From Cardiobacteriaceae bacterium TAE3-ERU3 (GTDB taxonomy: Bacteria > Pseudomonadota > Gammaproteobacteria > Cardiobacteriales > Cardiobacteriaceae): a DNA stretch of 64,000 nt. The translations under genes were made by a program, and so were the position numbers. Location of the stretch: NCBI GenBank assembly GCA_019218315.1, contig JAHUUI010000005.1, positions 1 through 64,000 of the forward strand, written 5' to 3'. The notes below the pieces were generated by a model. That model made no database searches. It was not told the origin of the DNA and saw only the letters and a program-made list of their open reading frames with translations. This document shows positions 46,638 through 60,228 of the stretch, piece by piece (positions within the stretch are counted from its first letter, which is position 1; each line of letters begins with the position of its first letter).

Positions 46638-48110
46638 TTAATCATCTTTATCAAGTACCGGCCATGCTTTCGGATCAACACCACGACCAATAATTGGGAA
46701 GTTCGCAGGGTTAAATGAAAGATCCATGATACCTTTGGTTTTTATTTGACGTTCGTAGTCTTTCAACACACGCAATGCCAAGCTGCCAAGTAGCAAAATA
46801 GCAACCAAGTTGATCAACGCCATCATGCCCATTGCCAAATCTGCATAATCCCAAACTGTAGAAAGATCCGCGACACTACCGAGATACACGACCCCAAGCA
46901 CACAACAGCGGAATACGATGATTGCTATATTGGCATTACGGCGGCCGGCAATATAAGCAATATTCGACTCACCATAAGAGTAATTACCCAAGACGGAAGT
47001 AAAGGCGAAGAAGAACAGTGCAATCGTGATGTAATGAACACCCCAATCCCCAACAAAGGTAGACAACGCATTTTGCGTCAATGTAATACCCTGCACATCA
47101 TCAGAGCCCGGGTTATAAAATTCCGGACCAGCCAAAATGATAATAACCGCTGTAACGGTACAGATAACCAAGGTATCAACAAACACACCAAACATCTGCA
47201 TAAAACCTTGTACCGCAGGATGCTTAGGCACAGTCGTTGCGGCTGCAGCAATGTTCGGCGCAGAACCCATACCCGCTTCGTTAGAGAACAAGCCACGCTT
47301 AATACCGTTTAGCATAGCCGCTGCCAAGCCACCAAATACCCCACCGGCAACCTGATCAAGGCCAAAAGCACTCTTGTAAATTACCAACAATGCTGCTGGT
47401 ACATCTGCAATATGGGTAATGACTACAAACAAACCAATCAGGATATAGCCAAGCGCCATCAGTGGCACAATTACTTCTGAGACCTGACCAACACGGTGAA
47501 TACCACTAAAAATAATTGGCGCGATCAATAAGACCAAGCCGATACCAACCCATTTAGTATCCCAACCAAGTGACGTTTGTAGCGCATCGGCAATCGTATT
47601 TGCCTGCGCAGCATTAAAAGCAAAGCCAAAGGCAATCAGCAAGCAAATTGCAAAAATAATGCCCAGCCAACGCTGTTTCAGCCCTCGCTCAATATAGTAT
47701 GCTGGCCCACCGCGGAATTGCCCTGGATTTTCTCCGGCAACCTTATAGACTTGCCCTAGCGTCGACTCAATAAATGCCGTTGCCATACCGACTAAAGCAG
47801 TCACCCACATCCAAAACACCGCACCAGGTCCGCCAACGCTGATCGCAATGGCCACCCCAGCCAGATTACCCGTACCAACACGTGCCGCCAACGAAGTCGC
47901 CAACGCCTGAAATGAAGATACGCCATGCTCAAGCCCACCGCCGTTACGGCTATGCTTGATCAGACCAATCGTATGCGCAAACAAGCGTACTTGAACCACA
48001 CGAGTCAGAACGGAAAAGTACAACCCTGCGCCAACCAGCAGTACAACCAAGACCTTGCCCCACAAGACCCCATTAATTGAGCCAACAAGCTCATGAATCC
48101 ATGCCAACAT
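46638..48110 (-). CDS. Sodium:alanine/glycine symporter (AGCS family)
   Basis: The protein is 490 residues from the ATG at 48110, preceded by GGAG; a TTG at 48122 is less likely. It has about 11 membrane helices with AGCS signatures: SSFQALATSLAARVGTGNLA, GPGAVFWMWVTALVGMAT, ATAFIESTLGQVYK, FRGGPAYYIERGLK and LFSNEAGMGSAPNIAAAA. It imports alanine or glycine with Na+. It stands alone, with its promoter in the 200-base gap shared with divergent corA. Confidence 0.95.
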   Translation of the reverse strand: MLAWIHELVGSINGVLWGKVLVVLLVGAGLYFSVLTRVVQVRLFAHTIGLIKHSRNGGGLEHGVSSFQALATSLAARVGTGNLAGVAIAISVGGPGAVFWMWVTALVGMATAFIESTLGQVYKVAGENPGQFRGGPAYYIERGLKQRWLGIIFAICLLIAFGFAFNAAQANTIADALQTSLGWDTKWVGIGLVLLIAPIIFSGIHRVGQVSEVIVPLMALGYILIGLFVVITHIADVPAALLVIYKSAFGLDQVAGGVFGGLAAAMLNGIKRGLFSNEAGMGSAPNIAAAATTVPKHPAVQGFMQMFGVFVDTLVICTVTAVIIILAGPEFYNPGSDDVQGITLTQNALSTFVGDWGVHYITIALFFFAFTSVLGNYSYGESNIAYIAGRRNANIAIIVFRCCVLGVVYLGSVADLSTVWDYADLAMGMMALINLVAILLLGSLALRVLKDYERQIKTKGIMDLSFNPANFPIIGRGVDPKAWPVLDKDD

Positions 48111-48323
48111 ACCGAACTCCAAAAAATAATTTGCTAAGATAGCACATTAACAAACATTTAAATACTGACCCAATGATTAAATTAATAATCAATTTCATTT
48201 AGAAAATAGCACATATAACTCTACCCCAATAAAAGTGCTTTAAAATCCCTAACAAGCATTGACATAGCCACGCAATAACGTACATTGCATTCCATACAAC
48301 TTACTTAAAATGGTTCTTAATTA

Positions 48324-49304
48324 ATGAGTAAAAGTATCATCACCCACACCCAGTATTTCAGCCGTGAATTTGTACGCAATACTTCAAAACCAGACAAATT
48401 TGTCGCGCCAACTATTGAAGAAGAAACTTTACACTGGATTGATTTTTCATCAAATTTAGACGCCGAAGAACTTACTAAAACACTACAACCTTACAATATC
48501 CACGAACTGGTCATTGAAGACATCTGCAACACTCGTCAACAGCCAAAAGTAGAACTTTATGACGACTATATCTTTCTCGTCTCTCGCGCCTTTAAATATA
48601 AGTCAGGCAAACTACAAGGCGAGCAAATATCAATGATCATCAAAGCCAATATGGTAATGACGTTCCGTAGCGGCCAGATAGCCATCTTTGAGCCAATGGG
48701 AGCACGCTTTGATCATCAACCCAGAGATGACGATGAGTTCAGCGCAGGATTTTTAGCCTACACCTTATTAGATTGCCTGGTAGATGATTATTTTGACGTC
48801 ACCGAACATCTCATTGACAAGATAGACAAAAGTGACCGCAAACTGTTTTCACCCGATTCAAAGCTAACCTTGGCAAAGGCACATACCCTGCGCCTTGAAG
48901 CAGGCAAGCTACGCCGCTATATGCGCCGCACCAATGACAGCGTCATCCAGTTAATGCGCAACCCACACCCACTGATTGATGAACACACCAAAGTCTATTT
49001 TCGCGATATTGCTGACCACTGCTCACAAATGGTCGATACCCTCGATGGCGCACGCGATACAATCAGTTCCATTACTGATACTTACCTGAATATCCAGTCC
49101 AACCAGCTTAACTTGCAAATGCGCCTGCTCACGGTCATCACCATCATCTTTATGCCTCTAACCGTACTCACCGGCATCTACGGCATGAACTTCGACTACA
49201 TGCCCGAGCTAAAATATCATTACGCCTATTTCATACTATTAGGTGTCATGGCGACAATTGTTATCGTATTATTGATCGTCTTTCGCAAAAAACGTTGGCT
49301 TTAA
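48324..49304 (+). CDS. corA: CorA-family magnesium transporter
   Basis: A 326-residue protein with a large cytoplasmic N-domain (LHWIDFSSNLDAEELTKTLQ, IHELVIEDICNTRQQPKVEL), a long helix and two C-terminal membrane helices. The pore signature YGMNFDYMPEL carries GMN, required for Mg2+ selectivity; MPEL follows as in the family. It mediates Mg2+ (or Co2+, Ni2+) uptake through a pentameric channel. Translation starts at MSKSIITHTQYF without a strong ribosome site. Confidence 0.94.
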   Translation: MSKSIITHTQYFSREFVRNTSKPDKFVAPTIEEETLHWIDFSSNLDAEELTKTLQPYNIHELVIEDICNTRQQPKVELYDDYIFLVSRAFKYKSGKLQGEQISMIIKANMVMTFRSGQIAIFEPMGARFDHQPRDDDEFSAGFLAYTLLDCLVDDYFDVTEHLIDKIDKSDRKLFSPDSKLTLAKAHTLRLEAGKLRRYMRRTNDSVIQLMRNPHPLIDEHTKVYFRDIADHCSQMVDTLDGARDTISSITDTYLNIQSNQLNLQMRLLTVITIIFMPLTVLTGIYGMNFDYMPELKYHYAYFILLGVMATIVIVLLIVFRKKRWL

Positions 49305-49334
49305 TTATCACCACATGACATTTAAGGAGTAATT

Positions 49335-49589
49335 ATGGGTACTGGAATCATCGGCATGATCGTCATTGGCTTTCTCGCTGGATTAATCGCACGTGCGCTG
49401 CACCCGGGACAAGACAATCTCGGCTGCCTATTGACCATTGGCTTGGGTATTGCCGGTTCATTTGTTGCGGGCTTTATTGGCCGCGGTCTCGGCTGGTACC
49501 GTGAGGGCGAGCCAGTCGGATTTTTAATGTCCGTCATCGGCGCAATCTTAATTCTCGTCGTCTACAACATGGTAACGCGTAAGCGCTAA
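49335..49589 (+). CDS. GlsB/YeaQ/YmgE-family membrane protein
   Basis: An 84-residue hydrophobic protein with three helices: GIIGMIVIGFLAGLIARALH, CLLTIGLGIAGSFVAGFIGR and FLMSVIGAILILVVYNMV. The pattern is typical of the transglycosylase-associated (GlsB/YeaQ/YmgE) family, often stress-induced, with no proven activity. AAGGAG precedes the ATG. Only 10 bases separate it from dapF. Confidence 0.92.
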   Translation: MGTGIIGMIVIGFLAGLIARALHPGQDNLGCLLTIGLGIAGSFVAGFIGRGLGWYREGEPVGFLMSVIGAILILVVYNMVTRKR

Positions 49590-49599
49590 GCCAGACGCA

Positions 49600-50436
49600 A
49601 TGGGCATTCAATCATTCAGTAAAATGCATGGGCTGGGCAATGATTTCATTGTCCTGAATGCCCTACACGAACCTTTCGATTGGTCAGCGGCACATATTCG
49701 CGAGCTGGCTGACCGTTATACCGGTATTGGCTTTGATCAACTCTTGGTGGTCGAGCCACCCCCTTCTCCCGATACAGATTTCGCCTACCGCATATTTAAT
49801 GCCGACGGCAGTGAGGTAGAGCATTGCGGCAACGGCGCTCGCTGTTTCGGGAAATACATCCGAGACCATAACCTCTGCCCTACTAAGAACCAATATCGCG
49901 TCGCCATCAAAAAAGGGATTATCGATATTGCCTATGCAGGAGAAAAAGACGGAATTGATCAATTTCGCGTGAATATGGGCGAACCAGATTTCACCCCTTT
50001 CACCACCGAACAGTGCGACCGTCTACACCAACCTATTTCTGTAAATGAGCACAATTGCTCCTTCGGTATTGTTTCTATGGGTAACCCCCATGCCGTTACC
50101 GCATGTCACGACATCACAAATGCTGCGGTCACACCTATTGGCTCAGCACTACAAAAGCACCCTCTTTTCCCTGCACAAGTAAACGTTGGCTTCATGCAAA
50201 TCATCCATCGTGGTGCAATCGCACTACGTGTTTTTGAACGCGGTGTCGGTGAGACGCAAGCATGTGGCACAGGCGCATGTGCAGCCGCTGCGGTAGGTAT
50301 CGCGCGAGGAGACCTCGATCAATCTGTAGCAGTAAAAATGCATCGCGGTGAACTCATCATTGAATGGTGCGGAGAAGGTCATGACCTATTTATGACCGGC
50401 CCGGCTGAAACCGTGTATCACGGCACACTGGCATGA
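49600..50436 (+). CDS. dapF: Diaminopimelate epimerase
   Basis: A 278-residue cofactor-independent epimerase converting LL- to meso-diaminopimelate for lysine and peptidoglycan. The two active-site cysteines lie in [16 protein letters not shown] (first) and [17 protein letters not shown] (second). [14 protein letters not shown] and [12 protein letters not shown] are further signatures. Its stop overlaps the xerC start (ATGA). Confidence 0.97.
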   Translation: MGIQSFSKMHGLGNDFIVLNALHEPFDWSAAHIRELADRYTGIGFDQLLVVEPPPSPDTDFAYRIFNADGSEVEHCGNGARCFGKYIRDHNLCPTKNQYRVAIKKGIIDIAYAGEKDGIDQFRVNMGEPDFTPFTTEQCDRLHQPISVNEHNCSFGIVSMGNPHAVTACHDITNAAVTPIGSALQKHPLFPAQVNVGFMQIIHRGAIALRVFERGVGETQACGTGACAAAAVGIARGDLDQSVAVKMHRGELIIEWCGEGHDLFMTGPAETVYHGTLA

Positions 50437-51359
50437 GTTCAGGCAACGATCTTTTACTTTTACAAGACTACCTGCGCTATATCCGATACGAACGACAGCT
50501 GGCCGAAAGCAGTTGTGCCACCTACCAGCGCATACTGACCTCTCTCACACAACAAACAGACGTTCCTCTACATCAGCTTGACCAGAACGCCTTGCAAGCA
50601 TTACTCAATGCCGCATATCGTAAAGGCATTAATCCACGGACACTAGTACAGCACAGAGCGGCATTACGCAGCTATTTTTCATGGCTAAACATGCAAGGCA
50701 AATGCAGTAACGACCCAACATCCGGGCTAAAACTCCCCAAGCACCGCGAGCAAGCACTACCGGAAACCCTGTCCCCAGAAGAACTTGGCCAATTACTGCA
50801 GCCACCACCCGAGGATGAAAATGATCCGCTTATTTTGCGTGATCATGCCATTGGTGAGCTGTTTTACAGCAGCGGCCTGCGCCTCGCAGAATTGGCCGCT
50901 TTAGACATTGACAGCATAGGCAAACAACATTTACGCATCCGCGGCAAAGGCGGCAAAGTACGCAACATATATATTGGCAGTAAAGCTCAAATTGCTTTGC
51001 AACGCTGGTTTTCAGTTCGTACCCAATGGAGCTCGCCAGCCGATAATGAATTGGCACTATTTCTTTCTCGACGTGGCAACCGCCTTAGCCACCGCAGTAT
51101 ACAATTGTCCTTAGAGCGCCTCGCACAGCGCAACCTTCCCGGCCGACACATTCACCCACACCAATTACGCCACAGTTTCGCCAGCCACATTCTGCAATCC
51201 AGCCAAGATATCCGCAGCGTACAAGAGCTTTTAGGCCATAGCAGCCTAAGCACCACACAAATTTATACCCACCTAGACTACCAACATTTGAACAAGGCAT
51301 ACCATCAAGCACATCCACGCGCACAAAAGCATAAAATTGATAATACCGACAAAAGTTAA
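50433..51359 (+). CDS. xerC: Tyrosine recombinase XerC
   Basis: A 308-residue chromosome-dimer-resolution recombinase. A SAM-like core-binding domain ([20 protein letters not shown]) precedes the catalytic domain with Arg I in [16 protein letters not shown], Lys in [24 protein letters not shown] (HxxR), [15 protein letters not shown] with His and the Tyr nucleophile. It acts with XerD at dif. Position after dapF is the usual gammaproteobacterial one and distinguishes it from the island integrases. Confidence 0.95.
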   Translation: MSSGNDLLLLQDYLRYIRYERQLAESSCATYQRILTSLTQQTDVPLHQLDQNALQALLNAAYRKGINPRTLVQHRAALRSYFSWLNMQGKCSNDPTSGLKLPKHREQALPETLSPEELGQLLQPPPEDENDPLILRDHAIGELFYSSGLRLAELAALDIDSIGKQHLRIRGKGGKVRNIYIGSKAQIALQRWFSVRTQWSSPADNELALFLSRRGNRLSHRSIQLSLERLAQRNLPGRHIHPHQLRHSFASHILQSSQDIRSVQELLGHSSLSTTQIYTHLDYQHLNKAYHQAHPRAQKHKIDNTDKS

Positions 51360-51390
51360 TAAATTATCACCTGCCATTTCATGCAATTTA

Positions 51391-51419
51391 TTGCAATTAA
51401 TACCGTAAACTCATAACAT
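51391..51419 (+). promoter_or_regulatory. Sigma-70-type promoter candidate for azurin
   Basis: TTGCAA (-35) and TAACAT (-10) are separated by 17 bases, ending 36 bases before the azurin start. This was matched by eye only. Confidence 0.45.
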
Positions 51420-51454
51420 TGGTTCAGTTTTCCAACCAAAAGGTAGAGATAAAT

Positions 51455-51910
51455 ATGAAAAAATTACTGATCGCAGCCATTGCTACCACTTTTGCTACAG
51501 GTGCATTTGCTCAAGATGCTGAGCAGTGCAAAGTTGTCATTGAAGGCAATGACGCCATGCAATACAACATTGACAACTTCACCATCAACAAAGAAGCTTG
51601 CCCTGAGTTCACTGTAGAGCTTGACCATGTCGGCAACTTGCCAAAAAATGCCATGGGGCACAACGTTGTGATTTCAGCTACTGGTGATTTCCAAGCTATT
51701 GCAAATGATGGCATCAGCGCCGGTATCGATAACGACTACCTCAAGCCAGATGACGAACGCGTCATCGCCCACACTGACGTCGTTGGTGGCGGTGAAAAAA
51801 CAGAAGTTAGCTTCAGCACAGCTGATCTTGAGGCTGGTGGTGACTACACATTCTTCTGTAGCTTCCCAGGTCACAGCTCAATCATGAAAGGCAGCATCAC
51901 TGTCGAGTAA
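51455..51910 (+). CDS. azu: Azurin, periplasmic blue copper protein
   Basis: The protein is 151 residues from the ATG at 51455. The signal peptide is LLIAAIATTFATGAFAQ. The mature cupredoxin carries all type-1 copper ligands: His in AMGHNVVIS, and Cys, His and Met in FFCSFPGHSSIMKG. Two further cysteines (EQCKV, EACPE) form the conserved disulfide. It shuttles electrons in the periplasm, for instance to a cytochrome c peroxidase or nitrite reductase; the partner is not in this window. A terminator follows. Confidence 0.96.
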   Translation: MKKLLIAAIATTFATGAFAQDAEQCKVVIEGNDAMQYNIDNFTINKEACPEFTVELDHVGNLPKNAMGHNVVISATGDFQAIANDGISAGIDNDYLKPDDERVIAHTDVVGGGEKTEVSFSTADLEAGGDYTFFCSFPGHSSIMKGSITVE

Positions 51911-51928
51911 TATCGCTTTTCGAGCAGA

Positions 51929-51954
51929 AACGGCTCCTTTGGGGCCGTTTTTTT
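51929..51954 (+). terminator. Terminator after azurin
   Basis: AACGGCTCC-TTT-GGGGCCGTT followed by TTTTT, about 20 bases after the stop. Confidence 0.88.
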
Positions 51955-52108
51955 ATGCGGCAATTATTTACAAACGTATAGTTTTATACAAACGCTACGT
52001 ACACGATGCTACACAATCAGTTACCCCACTAAACCCCAATTTATTGCGAATACTGATCGCTATCAGGAAAATTAACGCAGCTGCCAGCCGCATTCATTCA
52101 AATTATTT

Positions 52109-52123
52109 GGTCATCATATGACC
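52109..52123. promoter_or_regulatory. Dyad upstream of the PpiD-like gene
   Basis: GGTCAT-CAT-ATGACC is a perfect 6-bp dyad about 100 bases before the gene start. The 311-base gap from azurin to this gene otherwise shows only the azurin terminator and no coding frame. Confidence 0.3.
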
Positions 52124-52221
52124 TGAAAATATGAAAGTTTGGCACAAGGAAAAGTAATTCCACCTTGCCCAATAGTACTTACTCACATAAAATTCAGCTT
52201 TTTATTCCACCGAGGCCAACC

Positions 52222-54006
52222 ATGCTTGATGATATACGAGAAAAGAAGACCAGCCTAACGACTTATATACTGGTAGGCCTCGCAGGTATTGGTATGTTGT
52301 TTATTGGTGTGCCATTTTTTGCCATGGATCAAAGCAACAGCGTTGCTGAAGTAAACGGACAAGATATTTCATACAACCAGTTCCAGCGCGCAGTAGGCGA
52401 TATTCAACGCAATAATCCTGATCTTCCATTACAACAAGCCGAGAGTGAAGCAATGCGCCAACTCATCAGCCAGTTGGTGCTGAGCGAACATGTTGGCAAA
52501 ACTGGATTCCACTACCCTGACCAAGCACTTTACGAGACAATTAAAGAGCGCTTTAACGACGAAACGGAATACCAGCACTTTTTGAACCGTATTGGGATGG
52601 ACGCTGCAAACTACGAGCGCCTAGTACGCCATGATATGGCCACGCAAACGTACTACAGTATGCTGGCACAAGCGCAACGCAGTCAGCCAATTATCGCTGA
52701 TACCTTTATCAAAAATATTGCTCAAAACCGCTCATTCAGTATCGTCCGCCTGCCTATTGCTGATGCCATGTCTAAGGCCAAGGTTAACGATGCCGATATT
52801 CAAGCTTATTACGATGAACACCACGAAGCATTGATGCAGCCACCAGAAGTTGCATTAAATTATGTTCTTTTTGATATTGCCACTCTGGCTGATCCAAGCA
52901 AAGTAAGCCCGCAAGCACTGGAACAAGCGCGTTCAGAATTACTCGCCAAGTCCTCAAAGCGTGATGGTGATTACTTATTATTTGATGAAAAATCCAGCGC
53001 CGAGAAAGCCCATCAAGAGCTGCTTGATGGTGTAGATTTGGCCACAATCACTGCAGCAATTGATGATGGTTCGGAAAGTGGCGAGCATGGTAAATTCAAT
53101 TTGCACAGCCAAGGGGAAGGGCTTTCTCAAAAGGCAGATGATGCACTTTTTGCACTTGATAAAACGGGTGATATCTCACCTGTTCTCGATACAGATTATG
53201 GATTTATGATTGTCGTTGCAGGCCAAATTCAGCAAGGTGACGTTCCAGACGATGAAACACTCCGCCAACAAATTGCCAACGAAAATGCCCAAGCACGCTA
53301 CCATGAATTGACCAACAAAGCTTTTGATGCAGCCCAAAGTGGCTCAGATATCAAGCAAATTGCTGCTCTGCTAGGAGTTGAAGCCCAACAGACTGGCCTG
53401 TTTAACCAAGAGAACCCACCCAAGCCTTGGATGAACGAAGAAGATGTCGCACCACAATTGTTTGGTGAGCAACAAGTTGGCGTCGGTGAAATGGCACAGC
53501 CGGTTGCCTTAAGCGACGACCAGAGCGTTTTCTTCGCCATCAGTGAACGCCAAGACGCCAAGCTTCCTCCTTTGGCTGATATTCAAGCTGAAGTAAAAGC
53601 ATTAGCCACTCAAGCTGCTGCAGAAAAACAACTCGATACTGCAGCTGATGAAGTGAAGGCACAATGGACTGATATACAGCCTCCAGAAGCACTTATCGCG
53701 CAGCACAATGGCAGCGTCACGCAATATACAGACCTCGCTCCGGGCCAACAGCAAAACAACCTTACTGAAGACACCCTACGCGCACTTTTCCAACAAAGTG
53801 AACAGGTAGCGATATTAAATGCTGACAATGGCGATAAGCTGATTGCCCGCCTTGATAGTGTATCCAGTGGTGAAATTGATGAGGCGATACAAAACTTCAT
53901 CAGCACCCAGTGGCAACGACAAGAGCAGCTCTTAAACTACCAAGGTATGCTGAGCTGGCTCACTGAACATGCTGACATCAGAATCGAACGACAACCTACC
54001 CAATAA
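52222..54006 (+). CDS. ppiD: PpiD/SurA-like periplasmic folding chaperone
   Basis: The protein is 594 residues from MLDDIREKKTS (52222). One N-terminal membrane anchor (TTYILVGLAGIGMLFIGVPFFAM) tethers a large periplasmic part. NSVAEVNGQDISYNQFQRAV is the SurA/PpiD N-domain opening. A parvulin-like segment lies at about 230-350 (EHGKFNLHSQGEGLSQ, FALDKTGDISPVLDTDYGFM), somewhat diverged, so isomerase activity is uncertain. It helps newly exported proteins leaving the Sec translocon. The frame extends to 52165, but the leader is unlike the family. Confidence 0.9.
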   Translation: MLDDIREKKTSLTTYILVGLAGIGMLFIGVPFFAMDQSNSVAEVNGQDISYNQFQRAVGDIQRNNPDLPLQQAESEAMRQLISQLVLSEHVGKTGFHYPDQALYETIKERFNDETEYQHFLNRIGMDAANYERLVRHDMATQTYYSMLAQAQRSQPIIADTFIKNIAQNRSFSIVRLPIADAMSKAKVNDADIQAYYDEHHEALMQPPEVALNYVLFDIATLADPSKVSPQALEQARSELLAKSSKRDGDYLLFDEKSSAEKAHQELLDGVDLATITAAIDDGSESGEHGKFNLHSQGEGLSQKADDALFALDKTGDISPVLDTDYGFMIVVAGQIQQGDVPDDETLRQQIANENAQARYHELTNKAFDAAQSGSDIKQIAALLGVEAQQTGLFNQENPPKPWMNEEDVAPQLFGEQQVGVGEMAQPVALSDDQSVFFAISERQDAKLPPLADIQAEVKALATQAAAEKQLDTAADEVKAQWTDIQPPEALIAQHNGSVTQYTDLAPGQQQNNLTEDTLRALFQQSEQVAILNADNGDKLIARLDSVSSGEIDEAIQNFISTQWQRQEQLLNYQGMLSWLTEHADIRIERQPTQ

Positions 54007-54154
54007 AAAGGCCATAACAACTTAGTACTATCTACACCATGACAGATTTAAAATAGTGAGCAATCTTATCTGCTTGTTCATACAGATCTATTATGGGCGA
54101 TGTTATGATTTAAATATCGCAGCAGCGATATCACTAACAACAAAGGAGAGCATT

Positions 54155-54346
54155 ATGAACTGGGATCAAATTATGGGTCAGTGGACTCAACTCAAAGGTA
54201 AAGCCAAACAACAATGGGGTAAGCTCACCGATGATGATTTAGATATTATCGATGGTAAGAAAGATGTTCTGATCGGTAAGCTGCAAGAGCGTTACGGCTA
54301 CACAAAAGAAGAAGCTGAACGCGAAGCTGATAAGTTCGATTTCTAA
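54155..54346 (+). CDS. CsbD-family stress protein
   Basis: The protein is 63 residues from the ATG at 54155, preceded by AAAGGAGAG. MNWDQIMGQWTQLKGKAKQQ and WGKLTDDDLDIIDGKKDVLI match the CsbD/YjbJ family of small, abundant, stress-induced soluble proteins of unknown mechanism. The longer frame from 54056 is spurious. A strong terminator follows 8 bases after the stop. Confidence 0.93.
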   Translation: MNWDQIMGQWTQLKGKAKQQWGKLTDDDLDIIDGKKDVLIGKLQERYGYTKEEAEREADKFDF

Positions 54347-54353
54347 TTCAACG

Positions 54354-54386
54354 AAAGTCAGCCCGGTATCGCCGGGCTGACTTTTT
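54354..54386 (+). terminator. Terminator after the CsbD gene
   Basis: AAAGTCAGCCCGG and CCGGGCTGACTTT enclose a short loop and are followed by T. It is a 13-bp stem immediately before lnt. Confidence 0.92.
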
Positions 54387-54392
54387 TATTGT

Positions 54393-58419
<4,027 letters not shown>

Positions 58420-58426
58420 TCGACCC

Positions 58427-58459
58427 GACCAATCCGGCTTAAATCATGCCGGATTGGTC
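58427..58459 (+). terminator. Strong stem-loop between leuS and lptE
   Basis: GACCAATCCGGC and GCCGGATTGGTC pair perfectly over 12 bp around a 9-base loop. No T run follows (ATTGACT), so it may be an mRNA-processing or pausing signal rather than a full terminator. Confidence 0.55.
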
Positions 58460-58478
58460 ATTGACTCAAAGGTATACC

Positions 58479-58964
58479 ATGAAAAAGATCCACATCTTTA
58501 CCATCGTTTTATTGACAACATTCATTACTGCCTGCGGCTTCCATCTCAAAGGACAAGAGCAACATAGCACCAAAATTCACGCTATTTACCTTGACTGCGC
58601 ATGTGACGACGCATTAGCTGAAAACATCGTCTCACAACTACAAGCACGCAATATTCAGCTGATTAGTGACCCAACCAACGGACTCGCTCTATCCATATCA
58701 AATGCTCGGGAAAACTCATTCAATACCGCTATCGGTGATAATGACCGGAGCAAAGAGGTTGAACTCACCATCGGATTCGATGCTCGAGTTGAACGTAATG
58801 GCAAATTTTTGGGCCAACGCCGTATAGAAAGTAGTGCCTATGTACAATACAACAGCGATACTTATCTCGGCAGCAGTGCTGAAGCTGCGGAAACACGCCA
58901 CCGCTTACAACGAGAAAATACGGACAAGCTGATCCGCTTCCTCGAATCAGTAAGCGCGAAATAA
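58479..58964 (+). CDS. lptE: LPS-assembly lipoprotein LptE
   Basis: The protein is 161 residues from the ATG at 58479; an ATG at 58446 falls within the preceding stem-loop and is unlikely. Lipoprotein signal IFTIVLLTTFITAC with lipobox ITAC, then GFHLKGQ, the family's opening. The rest is a beta-sheet protein (ARENSFNTAIGDNDRSKEVE, LGQRRIESSAYVQYNSDTYL). It plugs the LptD barrel in lipopolysaccharide export. Order leuS-lptE-holA is conserved in gammaproteobacteria. Confidence 0.93.
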   Translation: MKKIHIFTIVLLTTFITACGFHLKGQEQHSTKIHAIYLDCACDDALAENIVSQLQARNIQLISDPTNGLALSISNARENSFNTAIGDNDRSKEVELTIGFDARVERNGKFLGQRRIESSAYVQYNSDTYLGSSAEAAETRHRLQRENTDKLIRFLESVSAK

Positions 58965-58972
58965 CTCAACCA

Positions 58973-59998
58973 ATGAATATTCAAGCCGAGCAAGCCCCCC
59001 AGCACTTCGACAAGCAAAGCAGTACGCCCGTAACCTTAATCTACGGCGAAGAAACATTGCTCAATGTCGAAGCTGCTGATGCTTGGCGGCAATGTGTCCT
59101 AAAAGAAGGCTATAGCGAGCGCCAACGCCTCGACAGCGATGGTGGTTTCCGCTGGCCGACTCTACTCAATGAATTTGACACACCATCGCTGTTTGCCAGC
59201 AAACGCGCTATAGAGCTGCACAGTGACGATAAAAAGTTCAATAAAGCAGCCGGTGAAATACTCAAAGCGCTTGCCTCACGGCAATCTGACAGTATTCGCC
59301 TCCTGATCTACGCACCAAACCTTGAGAAACCGCATACCGCCGGTTGGTATAAAGCTTTATTTAACGGCCAAAATACCGTGGTGCAAAGTAAAGCCCTTTA
59401 TCCCAGCACTCTGGCCCGACAAATAGACCAACGCTTGCGTAACGCCAAGCTACACCTCACAGAAGATGCATATCAGCGCCTGATGGATTATTGCCAAGGT
59501 AATTTGCTTGCCGCACAGCAGGCTATTGACCGACTCAAAATTCATCCTGAGCACAAAAGCGTCATAGGCCCTAATCTACTCAGCGATTTACTTTCAGATG
59601 TTTCACATTTTGGCGTATTTACCTTAAGTGACGCTTTACTCAGCGGGCACTGGCTCGAAGCATGGAAAATCACCAACAAACTGCGCGACGAACATGCTGA
59701 CCAAGCAACGCTTGTCACATGGCTAATCCAGCGTGATATGAATACATTGCTGCAACTACACACCCTTCCCCCGCAGCAACACGGTGATATGTTCAAGCAA
59801 TATCGGCTCTATAGCCCACAGCAACAGAAGCGCTACCAGCAAGCCAAGAAACGCTTTTCCCCGGCATTGATCCGGAACACACTAAAACTCTGCGCCAAGC
59901 TCGACCGCCTCACCAAAGGTGCCGAAGCTGGTGATTTTTGGCTCACACTCAGTCAGTACCTACTATTACTCGCTCAGCGCCATCATGCGACTCGTTAG
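58973..59998 (+). CDS. holA: DNA polymerase III delta subunit
   Basis: A 341-residue clamp-loader subunit that opens the beta clamp. VTLIYGEETLLNVEAADAWR starts the AAA+-like domain I; FDTPSLFASKRAIELHSDD, IDQRLRNAKLHLTEDAYQRL and YCQGNLLAAQQAIDRLKIH follow the family order. It starts 8 bases after lptE. nadD, which usually follows, is absent here. Confidence 0.93.
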   Translation: MNIQAEQAPQHFDKQSSTPVTLIYGEETLLNVEAADAWRQCVLKEGYSERQRLDSDGGFRWPTLLNEFDTPSLFASKRAIELHSDDKKFNKAAGEILKALASRQSDSIRLLIYAPNLEKPHTAGWYKALFNGQNTVVQSKALYPSTLARQIDQRLRNAKLHLTEDAYQRLMDYCQGNLLAAQQAIDRLKIHPEHKSVIGPNLLSDLLSDVSHFGVFTLSDALLSGHWLEAWKITNKLRDEHADQATLVTWLIQRDMNTLLQLHTLPPQQHGDMFKQYRLYSPQQQKRYQQAKKRFSPALIRNTLKLCAKLDRLTKGAEAGDFWLTLSQYLLLLAQRHHATR

Positions 59999-60228
59999 TA
60001 TGAGGTATCATAAATGCCGTATGTTTGCTGCACCCACTCCCTGCTTCGCTGGATTTTCAAGCCACGCAGCAATAAGCTATGATGTACTTTTTAACCTGAC
60101 AAACATGCAAATGATTTCACCCCCCAAACATAATAGTTCTCTACTACGTGCGATATCGCATACTTGGCAAGAGATAGCATCTATTTGGGCGATGAGATTG
60201 TTTAGCGTGATAAACAACTCATAGCAGT

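Noticed and set aside
50433-51359. XerC as part of a mobile element
   Set aside because: It is coupled to dapF in core gene order and has full XerC signatures.
59919-60224. 101-aa frame between holA and the cold-shock gene
   Set aside because: It begins inside holA in another frame, has no ribosome site and no recognisable domain.
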